Assembly: GCA_009177185.1 (NCBI GenBank)
Contig: WFMB01000038.1
Location: 18,537 to 24,471, forward strand
DNA length: 5,935 nucleotides
Reading direction: 5' to 3'
Origin: Bacteroidales bacterium
GTDB taxonomy: Bacteria > Bacteroidota > Bacteroidia > Bacteroidales > Bacteroidaceae
Position 1 is the first letter of the stretch. The number at the start of each line of letters is the position of its first letter. Shown in pieces: positions 1-4,933 of the stretch. The notes under the pieces are model-generated. The model saw only the letters and a program-made list of their open reading frames with translations, had not been told where the DNA came from and made no database searches. A program made the translations under genes and the position numbers.

Positions 1-769
1 TATAGTCTCCCACTCGTTTTTCAAGTGCTCCGTACAGAGTGGATATGTATTCCCATTTATCATCTTCATTGAAAAAAGTTTGGGTAAAACCAATCCTGTT
101 ATCATACAAAACATTGGCATCAAAATCATAAAAGTAGAAAAGACATATACTTTCCGTCGATGAGTGATGCCTATAACTGTCCTCTAACATTGTCCATTGT
201 GCATGGTCTATGTCAAGAACAGGTTCGTATGATACGCGGATTTCATCAACTTCTCCATCAATGATGGCAAAATAGCTCTCTGGGTACATTGTTCCGAACC
301 ATTCTTGATAATAGAACCGAGACAACTGGGGACTCCAACAACTCAACCTTCCCATTGAATCTGTAAAACCATAGAAATCACATCCATAGTAGGAAGACAT
401 TTTCTGAATCATGGAGTTCAAGTCCATCGCTGTGATTGTTTCGCCATTAAAGGTATAATAACTTCGTTCACTGCTTTTAATTGTTGCGCCTGTAGGTTTG
501 ACGGTTGCAATCTCTGAGTAACCGCAGCTCTGGGTAGTCTTAGTCTTGAAGTTGTTTATTTGCTTAACGACTTTGAAATCGCTATCATAGATTGTAACTG
601 AAGGAGTTCCTACATACATATTGTCATATCTAATAGGAACAGCCTTTCCGTCAGACGTAAAACATGAGGGGGTGATGTCTAATCTATCACAGTTGGCTAC
701 TACTTCTTGACCAGATGCTGAGATAAAAGTTGCAGCGGATAATGCTGCGGTAAATAAAAAAGTTTTCAT
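1..769 (-). CDS. Secreted protein of unknown function, 3'-truncated by the window edge
   Basis: I do not recognise this protein. Reading from the ATG at 769, the frame stays open for 256 codons to the window edge, so the C-terminus is missing. Residues 1-20 form a Sec signal peptide (MKTFLFTAALSAATF, then ISASGQ), with likely cleavage near SASG/Q, so the product should be exported to the periplasm, cell surface or outside. The mature part is rich in Tyr, Ser and Asp and has about six scattered cysteines (for example NCDRL, PSCF, QSCGY, YGCDF), which would allow disulfides. No catalytic motif is apparent. A C-terminal sorting domain, common in Bacteroidota secreted proteins, cannot be checked here. 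The gene is more A/T-rich than the genes to its right. It starts 15 bases after the U-run of the structured RNA at 784-1027 and no separate promoter with both boxes is visible, so the two may be linked. The reading frame is secure; the function is unknown. Confidence 0.8.
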   Translation of the reverse strand, partial: MKTFLFTAALSAATFISASGQEVVANCDRLDITPSCFTSDGKAVPIRYDNMYVGTPSVTIYDSDFKVVKQINNFKTKTTQSCGYSEIATVKPTGATIKSSERSYYTFNGETITAMDLNSMIQKMSSYYGCDFYGFTDSMGRLSCWSPQLSRFYYQEWFGTMYPESYFAIIDGEVDEIRVSYEPVLDIDHAQWTMLEDSYRHHSSTESICLFYFYDFDANVLYDNRIGFTQTFFNEDDKWEYISTLYGALEKRVGDY

Positions 770-783
770 AAATGTGTGTTACT

Positions 784-794
784 AAAAAAGGCGT
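784..794 (-). terminator. Intrinsic-type 3' end of the structured RNA
   Basis: On the minus strand the 3' half of the closing stem (ACGCC, 794-790) runs straight into six U (789-784). The partner strand GGCGT lies about 200 bases upstream at 999-995, so this is a long-range stem and not a compact terminator hairpin. It most simply marks the RNA 3' end, but could also act conditionally on the gene that starts at 769. Confidence 0.5.
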
Positions 795-1027
795 ATAACC
801 ATTCCTGACTTGCCTATATTCTGGTTACCGCCAAGTGACCACACGACTAACAAGCACAGAATGGTTCACGCCTATGTGCGCGAACCCTCAGTCTGCTTGT
901 TCTCTGTCGTTGAATTTTTGGCGGTATTCGAATATCGAGAACAAGAGCTAAAAGCTCAAAGTTTTATGTTCTTTTTCAAATTGTCAGAACGGAAACGCCG
1001 AGATAATGATATGGGGCTTCTGCCTCG
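784..1027 (-). ncRNA. Structured non-coding RNA with 6S-like rod and terminal U-run
   Basis: The minus strand folds into a consistent structure. A closing stem pairs 790-794 with 995-999 and 805-809 with 983-987. A side hairpin pairs 938-943 with 967-972 and, inside it, 945-949 with 953-957. A long arm stacks 816-821/930-935, 826-834/918-926 (9 bp perfect), 843-847/906-910, 849-855/895-901 and 858-860/892-894. Its tip is a 9-bp hairpin, 863-871/878-886, with one G-U pair and a 6-base loop. Six U (784-789) follow the closing stem directly, as in an intrinsic terminator. The 5' end is uncertain; a small helix 999-1002/1024-1027 may extend it. The rod with a closing stem recalls 6S RNA, and Bacteroidales-specific RNA families exist, but the side hairpin is not classic 6S and no match could be tested. 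A cis-acting leader of the gene at 769 is the main alternative. The structure is well supported; the family name is inference. Confidence 0.62.
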
Positions 1028-1156
1028 TTACTTTCTCTAATTGGGACTTGCCTTAGCAACGTCTCCTGATGCGTTTCTGTTTACTTACATATCTGTTTCT
1101 TATTACTACATTTGTATGGTTCTACATTGTATTCTATCTGTATTCCATTGCTGGGC

Positions 1157-1182
1157 AGCAGGAATGAATACGTGTTCCTGCT
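1157..1182. repeat. 8-bp inverted repeat, stem-loop
   Basis: AGCAGGAA (1157-1164) is the exact reverse complement of TTCCTGCT (1175-1182), with a 10-base loop. No U-run follows on either strand, so it is not an obvious terminator. It may be a structural element of a long 5' leader or a protein-binding site. Confidence 0.4.
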
Positions 1183-1256
1183 TGTCAATTTCCTTGAATA
1201 AGCGAAGCAATCGTTGGTAAACGAACCCAACGAAGTTCACGTTCCACTTTATTTCA

Positions 1257-1264
1257 CAAAGATA
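1257..1264 (-). promoter_or_regulatory. Possible Bacteroidota -7 box (TATCTTTG)
   Basis: The minus strand reads TATCTTTG, matching TAnnTTTG exactly. No TTTG lies at the expected 19-21 bp upstream, so the -33 part is missing or degenerate. If active, it would start a transcript near 1250 running towards the structured RNA and the secreted-protein gene. Chance occurrence is quite possible. Confidence 0.3.
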
Positions 1265-1371
1265 TTCATAAATCTTATAACTGAGTCATAAAAAGGTGAT
1301 TTTTCTTTGTTGACGATGTGAAAATTCTGTTTTTTCGGGCAGGTTTAAGTAAAATTGACGAGTGTTTACCC

Positions 1372-2265
1372 TCACAGATGCCACACCTTGTTTCGGTAGG
1401 CTTTCAGTTCCTCTTCGGGCAGTGCCGCAATCGCTTGGTCGAGCCTTTGGATGATTGTTGCTTTGTCGTAGGGCAACGCTCCTGTGATAGGGATGGTGTT
1501 GGACACATGGTGGGCGAGTATGTTTGTCTTGATTGTCAGGTTGTTCAGCAATGTCCGCAGTTCCACCAGCCGTTCGATTTCAGGTTCTTCCTCATAGATG
1601 CCGTCTTTCCAGTCTTGGTACAGCTGCGATTCGGGGAAGATGGTGAGCGACACGACATTGATGATGCAGGGGTGCAGCCGATTGAGCACATCGGCAGTGA
1701 TGGTCGCCGACTCGATTCCCATTCCTTTGCCTCCAAGCCCGTTCAGATAGACGACGTTGTATCGGATTCCAGCCTCGTCCAGTTTGGACAGCTGCTCCAC
1801 GATGTCCGCGGCATGATAGCCCTTGTTCATGCGTTCAAGTGTGGGGTCGTGTGCCGTTTCCATGCCTATGTTGATGCTGTCCAGTTTAAGATGGCGGAGG
1901 TTTTTCAGTTGCTCCACACTCTTGGACGCAATGTCGGTGACACGGGCGAACATGCCAAACGACACCATGTCTGGCAGGTACTTGCGCAGGAGCAGGGCAA
2001 TGTCCATCAGTCGGTCGTAACTGAGGGCGAAGGGGTTTGCGCCAGTGAGATACACCCTTCGGGCGTGCGGTTGCCACTCTTTGATGACTTGCAGGTCGGC
2101 TTCCACCTCCGACAGCGGAGACATCCTGAACGGTGTGCCGTGATACAGGCTGCAGAACTTGCATCTGTGCCATGTGCATCCCGAGGTGACTTGCAGCAGT
2201 TGCGAACTTGCCTCATAGGGCGGTCTCCATACTTGACCTGTAAAATGTAGCTGTGGTAATTCCAT
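1372..2265 (-). CDS. Radical SAM protein of unknown substrate
   Basis: This is a 297-residue cytoplasmic enzyme predicted to use S-adenosylmethionine and a [4Fe-4S] cluster for radical chemistry. The cluster motif is C30-x4-C35-x2-C38 (GCTWHRCKFC). The CX4CX2C spacing differs from the textbook CX3CX2C but is usual for this COG1032-like family, whose members share an N-terminal RPPYEA segment (14-19) and the YHGTPFRM stretch after the cluster (41-48). Further core landmarks are TGANP (74-78), NIGMETAHDPTLERMNKG (132-149) and NGLGGKG (175-181). No B12-binding or SPASM domain is present and the length is normal. The start at 2265 is supported by a TAACTTTG -7 box at 2297-2304, giving a leader of about 25 bases. 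It is divergent from an HxlR-type regulator. The superfamily is certain; the substrate is unknown. Confidence 0.9.
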   Translation of the reverse strand: MELPQLHFTGQVWRPPYEASSQLLQVTSGCTWHRCKFCSLYHGTPFRMSPLSEVEADLQVIKEWQPHARRVYLTGANPFALSYDRLMDIALLLRKYLPDMVSFGMFARVTDIASKSVEQLKNLRHLKLDSINIGMETAHDPTLERMNKGYHAADIVEQLSKLDEAGIRYNVVYLNGLGGKGMGIESATITADVLNRLHPCIINVVSLTIFPESQLYQDWKDGIYEEEPEIERLVELRTLLNNLTIKTNILAHHVSNTIPITGALPYDKATIIQRLDQAIAALPEEELKAYRNKVWHL

Positions 2266-2283
2266 GTTTCGATAACTTTTTTG

Positions 2284-2291
2284 TACTTTTG
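2284..2291 (+). promoter_or_regulatory. -7 box of the HxlR regulator gene
   Basis: TACTTTTG matches TAnnTTTG exactly. A -33 TTTG at 19-21 bp upstream is not evident, which could mean a weak or activator-dependent promoter. It lies within 6 bases of the opposite-strand -7 box of the radical SAM gene, so the two promoters should compete. Initiation near 2298 rules out the in-frame TTG at 2281 as a translation start. Confidence 0.5.
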
Positions 2292-2296
2292 TGCCG

Positions 2297-2327
2297 CAAA
2301 GTTAAACGATAATCAGTGGCAAAACAA
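2297..2327 (-). promoter_or_regulatory. Promoter of the radical SAM gene
   Basis: The minus strand carries TAACTTTG at 2304-2297, an exact TAnnTTTG -7 box, with TTG at 2327-2325 about 20 bp upstream as a partial -33 box. Predicted initiation near 2290 leaves a short leader before the ATG at 2265. It overlaps the control region of the divergent regulator gene. Confidence 0.6.
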
Positions 2328-2332
2328 TAACT

Positions 2333-2355
2333 TACCGAAAGGTATGACCCTTACC
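2333..2355. promoter_or_regulatory. Candidate HxlR operator (TACC/GGTA half-sites)
   Basis: TACC-GAAA-GGTA (2333-2344) is a perfect inverted repeat, followed by a third half-site TACC at 2352-2355. The decamer CTTACCGAAA occurs twice, at 2331-2340 and 2350-2359, with a 19-bp period (about two helical turns). It sits just downstream of the regulator's predicted start of transcription and upstream of the radical SAM -33 region, a good position for an autoregulator. Assignment to this protein is inference. Confidence 0.4.
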
Positions 2356-2400
2356 GAAAAGTTTGCTTATTGGTTGTCAGAAGGTTTCAGAACAGCGACA

Positions 2401-2751
2401 ATGGCAAAAAAGTTGAACTACGAGTATTGCAAGGCAGCCCCCATACTGGAGTGGCTTGGCAATAAATGGGCACTGGTGGTTCTCGTGAAGATTTCCGAGA
2501 GCGAACCTGTGCGTTTCAATGCGTTGTACCGCAACATCCCCTCGGTCTCCGAGAAGGTGCTTGCGCAGGTGCTCAAACAACTGACGAACGACGGCATCAT
2601 TGAGCGGACGCTCTTTCCTGATGTGCCCCCACGGGTCGAATATACCGTCACCGATTTTGGGAAGACCCTGCTCCCCCATGTTGAGGCTTTAATGAACTGG
2701 GGACGGGAAAACTTTGACCGCATCATGGACAACCGACAGCATCATCAGTAG
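2401..2751 (+). CDS. HxlR-family winged-helix transcriptional regulator
   Basis: A 116-residue DNA-binding protein of the HxlR family (MarR-like winged helix, normally dimeric, often sensing electrophiles or disulfide stress). The N-terminus shows Cys10 followed by ILEWLGNKWALVVL (15-28), the family's signature around a conserved G-K-W. The helix-turn-helix covers roughly residues 36-62 (RFNALYRNIPSVSEKVLAQ), and the wing is VPPRVEYTVTDFGKTL (75-90), which is highly typical. Cys10 is at the position where YodB/HypR-type members carry a redox-active cysteine, so thiol sensing is plausible but unproven. I chose the ATG at 2401 because it gives the usual family length and leaves the TACC/GGTA repeats in the leader; an in-frame ATG at 2344 would add 19 residues. 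It is divergent from the radical SAM gene and probably controls it and itself. Confidence 0.87.
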   Translation: MAKKLNYEYCKAAPILEWLGNKWALVVLVKISESEPVRFNALYRNIPSVSEKVLAQVLKQLTNDGIIERTLFPDVPPRVEYTVTDFGKTLLPHVEALMNWGRENFDRIMDNRQHHQ

Positions 2752-2790
2752 TCCGATTCGTGGCATGGCTCACCCATGGAGAAAGGGCTT

Positions 2791-2865
2791 CAAAATCGGT
2801 GTCCCCGACTCCGATTGGTCGGAGTCGGGGACATCGGTCAGTCGGAGTCGGGGACTCCGATTTTG
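2791..2865. terminator. Nested palindromic repeats, likely bidirectional terminator
   Basis: This lies between two convergent genes. GTCCCCGACTCCGA (2801-2814) pairs perfectly with TCGGAGTCGGGGAC (2819-2832) across a 4-base loop. The second 14-mer is repeated directly at 2842-2855, where it forms another hairpin, TCGGAGTC/GACTCCGA (2842-2849/2853-2860) with a GGG loop. The whole is framed by CAAAATCGG (2791-2799) and its reverse complement (2857-2865), giving T4 tracts on both strands. This suits a two-way terminator for the HxlR and reductase-phosphatase genes. The three copies of one 14-mer also suggest an expanded intergenic repeat. Confidence 0.6.
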
Positions 2866-2888
2866 GTGCTGTAAAGGTTAGGGGACGG

Positions 2889-4466
2889 CTACAGCTGGTT
2901 GAAGAGTTCTTCGGGGCGGTCGATGATGGTCTTGGCTCCCTGCGCCACCAAGAAGTCTCTGTCGCGGAATCCCCAGCTGACAGAGATGCAGGGCAAGGCT
3001 GAGTTTTGGGCTGTCTGTAAGTCCACCTCGCTGTCTCCGATGTAGATGCACTCCGACTTCTGCAGTTCCCGTCCATGCAGCACGGAGAGTTGGCGGATGG
3101 CTTCGTTCACCATGTCAGGCGCGGGTTTCCGTTTGATGTCGGGCTTTTCGCCAATCGCCAAGTCGATGGTGTCGCCAAAGAATGCCTTGTGCAGGTCCTT
3201 CACGGCAGGGTCGAGCTTGTTGCTGACTATGGCGGTGAAGAATCCCTTTGCCTTGCAGGCTTTGAGCATTTCGGGAATGCCCTTGTAGGGGGCGGTCTCG
3301 TCCATGGAATGTACCTTGTAGTGGGCACGGAAGGTGGCGAAGACGTGTTCTTTCAGTGCTTCGTCGGCATCGGGCTTTGACTGCATCACGCTCTTTTCGA
3401 CCAGGCTCTTGACGCCGTTGCCAAGATAGCGACGTGTGTCCTGCTTGTCGTTGGGCTGCAGTCCTGCCTCTTGCAGGGCGTGCGACACGCTGTTGTGGAG
3501 GTCGTCGAGCGTGTTCATCAGCGTGCCGTCGAGGTCGAAGATGAGGGTGGTAATCGTGCGTGAGTTGCTCTCCATGAACCGCAGTTCCTGTTCCAGCATT
3601 TCAAGTTTCTTCATGGAATACCCTGCCTTGCGAGCCTCCTCGATGGGACGGGTGTAGAGGTAGTCAATCTCCATTGGGCGGTGGAAGTCGAAGTCGAGCT
3701 TCATGCTGGGTGAGTAGGGGGTCATGCGCAGGGTGTTGTCAATCATCTTGTCGGCAAAGGCCTCGTCGATGTTCTTCACGCCACAGGTTTGCGCCGCGCT
3801 GATGACCTCCATCATCTGCTCCTTCACCAGTTGCAGGGTGCTGGGGTGCTTCAGCAGGGTGTCCGTCTGCGTGTTGAGTGCCACCGTCATGCCGTTGAAA
3901 GGCATGTTCCACACCGCCTTCTTCCAGCGCGCTTCGAGGTATTCCACCTCGTTGGCATCCACGCCTGCCCGACGGAAGTCGTCAATCACCGCATCAATCC
4001 GCGCCTGACTGCTGCACGAATAGTTGCCGATGTTGATGTAGCCGTAGCACTGGTGGTTCACCGTGCCCGGCTCCGTCTTGGCACAGCAGATGAAGGCGAG
4101 TCCTGCCGCCAGTTGCACCGTCGGGAACATCTTCTGCACGTCTGCCTCGATGCCGATGCCGTTCTGGATGAGCACCACGAGGGTGTCTTCTTTCAGCAGG
4201 GGTGGCAGCAGCTCCTGAAGCAGGTGGTTGTTCACCGACTTCAATCCCACCAGCACGACGTCGCACTGGGGCATGTCCTGTGTGTGCCGATAGGCATTCA
4301 CGTTGTCCAGATGAAAACTGCCGTCGCACGAATCCACCTGCAATCCGTGCGCTCTCACATGGTCATAATCCTTGTGGAAAAGGAAATGCACTCCTGTTCC
4401 CGTGTGTGCCAGCTTGGCTCCGTAATAGCCGCCAATGGCACCAGTTCCAATCACTCCGTATGTCAT
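2889..4466 (-). CDS. Ketopantoate reductase-like protein fused to a HAD phosphatase
   Basis: One uninterrupted frame of 525 residues holds two enzymes. Residues 1-~300 are a 2-dehydropantoate 2-reductase (PanE/ApbA-type) NAD(P)H dehydrogenase: Rossmann motif GTGAIGG (7-13), QNGIG (101-105), the RWKKAVWN segment (180-187) with K183 as the probable catalytic lysine, and RPMEIDY (263-269) with E266 matching the family's substrate-binding Glu. Residues ~306-525 are a HAD phosphatase of phosphoglycolate-phosphatase type: motif I DLDGTL (311-316), motif II Ser415 in VSNK, motif III K447 in KRKPAPD, motif IV GDSEVD (477-482). All catalytic residues are present in both halves. The linker is short, and Met298 (codon at 3575-3573) could start a separate phosphatase. 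The start at 4466 is fixed by a strong promoter 19 bases upstream; the longer frame to 4802 is rejected. Substrates of this pairing are unknown; a pantothenate/CoA role for the first half is inference. Confidence 0.88.
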   Translation of the reverse strand: MTYGVIGTGAIGGYYGAKLAHTGTGVHFLFHKDYDHVRAHGLQVDSCDGSFHLDNVNAYRHTQDMPQCDVVLVGLKSVNNHLLQELLPPLLKEDTLVVLIQNGIGIEADVQKMFPTVQLAAGLAFICCAKTEPGTVNHQCYGYINIGNYSCSSQARIDAVIDDFRRAGVDANEVEYLEARWKKAVWNMPFNGMTVALNTQTDTLLKHPSTLQLVKEQMMEVISAAQTCGVKNIDEAFADKMIDNTLRMTPYSPSMKLDFDFHRPMEIDYLYTRPIEEARKAGYSMKKLEMLEQELRFMESNSRTITTLIFDLDGTLMNTLDDLHNSVSHALQEAGLQPNDKQDTRRYLGNGVKSLVEKSVMQSKPDADEALKEHVFATFRAHYKVHSMDETAPYKGIPEMLKACKAKGFFTAIVSNKLDPAVKDLHKAFFGDTIDLAIGEKPDIKRKPAPDMVNEAIRQLSVLHGRELQKSECIYIGDSEVDLQTAQNSALPCISVSWGFRDRDFLVAQGAKTIIDRPEELFNQL

Positions 4467-4484
4467 CGTGTTCTTTGTTTTGGG

Positions 4485-4515
4485 CAAAGGTACACAAAAC
4501 ACCCGATGGAACAAA
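4485..4515 (-). promoter_or_regulatory. Promoter of the reductase-phosphatase gene
   Basis: On the minus strand, TTTG (4515-4512), a 19-bp spacer and TACCTTTG (4492-4485) match the Bacteroidota consensus exactly. Predicted initiation near 4478 leaves a leader of only about 12 bases before the ATG at 4466, which decides that start codon. Confidence 0.8.
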
Positions 4516-4539
4516 GAAAAAAGCATCCTTTTCTTTGTT
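4510..4539. repeat. 11-bp dyad shared by two divergent promoters
   Basis: AACAAAGAAAA (4510-4520) is the exact reverse complement of TTTTCTTTGTT (4529-4539), separated by 8 bases. Each arm contains the -33 TTTG of one of the two divergent promoters, so the dyad makes a back-to-back symmetrical start region. It may also bind a dimeric regulator. Confidence 0.6.
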
Positions 4540-4564
4540 GTGCCCTTGCTTAATCGTATCTTTG
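4534..4564 (+). promoter_or_regulatory. Promoter of the Dabb-GH43 unit
   Basis: TTTG (4534-4537), a 19-bp spacer and TATCTTTG (4557-4564) match the Bacteroidota consensus exactly. Predicted initiation is near 4571, about 44 bases before the Dabb start codon. It probably serves the GH43 gene as well. Confidence 0.8.
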
Positions 4565-4614
4565 CCACGCCATTAAGGGGCAGAAGAACGTAACACTCAA
4601 AATTAGATAACACA

Positions 4615-4920
4615 ATGGTGAAGCACATTATTCTCTGGACATTGAATCCAGAGCTTTCTGAAAGCGAGAAGCAACAGGTGAAGCAGGACATCAAGGAGGG
4701 TCTTGAGGGATTGGTTGGCAAGGTGCCCGGTCTCCTTGACGTGAAGGTGAATGTAGATGGCAGATTGGACTCTTCCAATGCCGATGTGATGCTCGACAGC
4801 ACCCTCGAATCGGAGGACGCGCTCAGGGCTTATGCCACGCATCCTGCGCATGTGGCGGTGGCGGATAGAAAGGTGCGCCCTTACACCGTGCAGCGCGCTT
4901 GTCTCGATTACGAAATCTAA
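4615..4920 (+). CDS. Dabb-family stress-responsive alpha/beta-barrel protein
   Basis: A 101-residue soluble protein of the Dabb family (dimeric ferredoxin-like alpha/beta barrel). The opening MVKHIILWTLNPELSE (1-16), with His4, is diagnostic; it is followed by a Lys/Glu-rich helix (~15-34), a VPGLLDVKVNVDG strand region (37-49), and the usual Dabb ending with a short helix containing ATHPAHV (73-79), then a VRPYTVQR strand. Length is normal and there is no signal peptide, so it is cytoplasmic. The start is well placed, about 44 bases after the predicted transcription start. Biochemical roles differ among relatives (some plant and fungal members act on polyketides; many bacterial ones are uncharacterised), so no reaction is assigned. 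The next gene starts 13 bases after the stop, indicating co-transcription with a secreted glycosidase, although a shared function is not obvious. Confidence 0.88.
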   Translation: MVKHIILWTLNPELSESEKQQVKQDIKEGLEGLVGKVPGLLDVKVNVDGRLDSSNADVMLDSTLESEDALRAYATHPAHVAVADRKVRPYTVQRACLDYEI

Positions 4921-4933
4921 TACATATTTTATC

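Larger units (their letters stand above)
1041..1371. other. Intergenic stretch without a credible gene
   Basis: Between the structured RNA and the radical SAM stop codon I see no convincing coding frame on either strand. The stretch is A/T-rich. It holds an 8-bp perfect inverted repeat (1157-1164 with 1175-1182, 10-base loop), a shorter stem-loop of CGTTGG/CCAACG type around 1208-1232, and a minus-strand TATCTTTG box at 1257-1264. No clear intrinsic terminator follows the radical SAM gene, so read-through towards the RNA and the secreted-protein gene is possible. Confidence 0.5.

Noticed and set aside
784..1027. Retron, CRISPR-tracr or group II intron RNA
   Set aside because: No reverse transcriptase, Cas gene or repeat-spacer array is present in the window, and the fold lacks the features of those RNAs.
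810..1040. A 76-codon open frame on the plus strand
   Set aside because: It runs antisense through the structured RNA, has no known domain and no promoter, and its sequence is explained by the base-paired helices on the minus strand. It may appear as a hypothetical protein in automatic annotations.
784..1060. tmRNA, RNase P RNA or SRP RNA
   Set aside because: I found no CCA-ended tRNA-like domain, no RNase P core motif and no SRP GGAAG-type tip loop on either strand.
1318..2250. A 310-codon plus-strand frame
   Set aside because: It is the antisense shadow of the radical SAM gene, whose family motifs are unmistakable; the product is Cys/His-rich nonsense.
2281..2400. Upstream starts for the HxlR gene at TTG 2281 or ATG 2344
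   Set aside because: The TTG precedes the predicted transcription start. The ATG at 2344 is possible but adds a non-family N-terminus and overlaps the candidate operator; 2401 gives the normal length.
3789..4553. A 254-codon plus-strand frame
   Set aside because: It is antisense to the reductase domain, runs across the divergent promoter and has no recognisable domain.
4467..4802. N-terminal extension of the reductase-phosphatase frame to 4802
   Set aside because: It would overlap the Dabb gene and two consensus promoters; the Rossmann motif begins at the ATG at 4466, as expected for the family.
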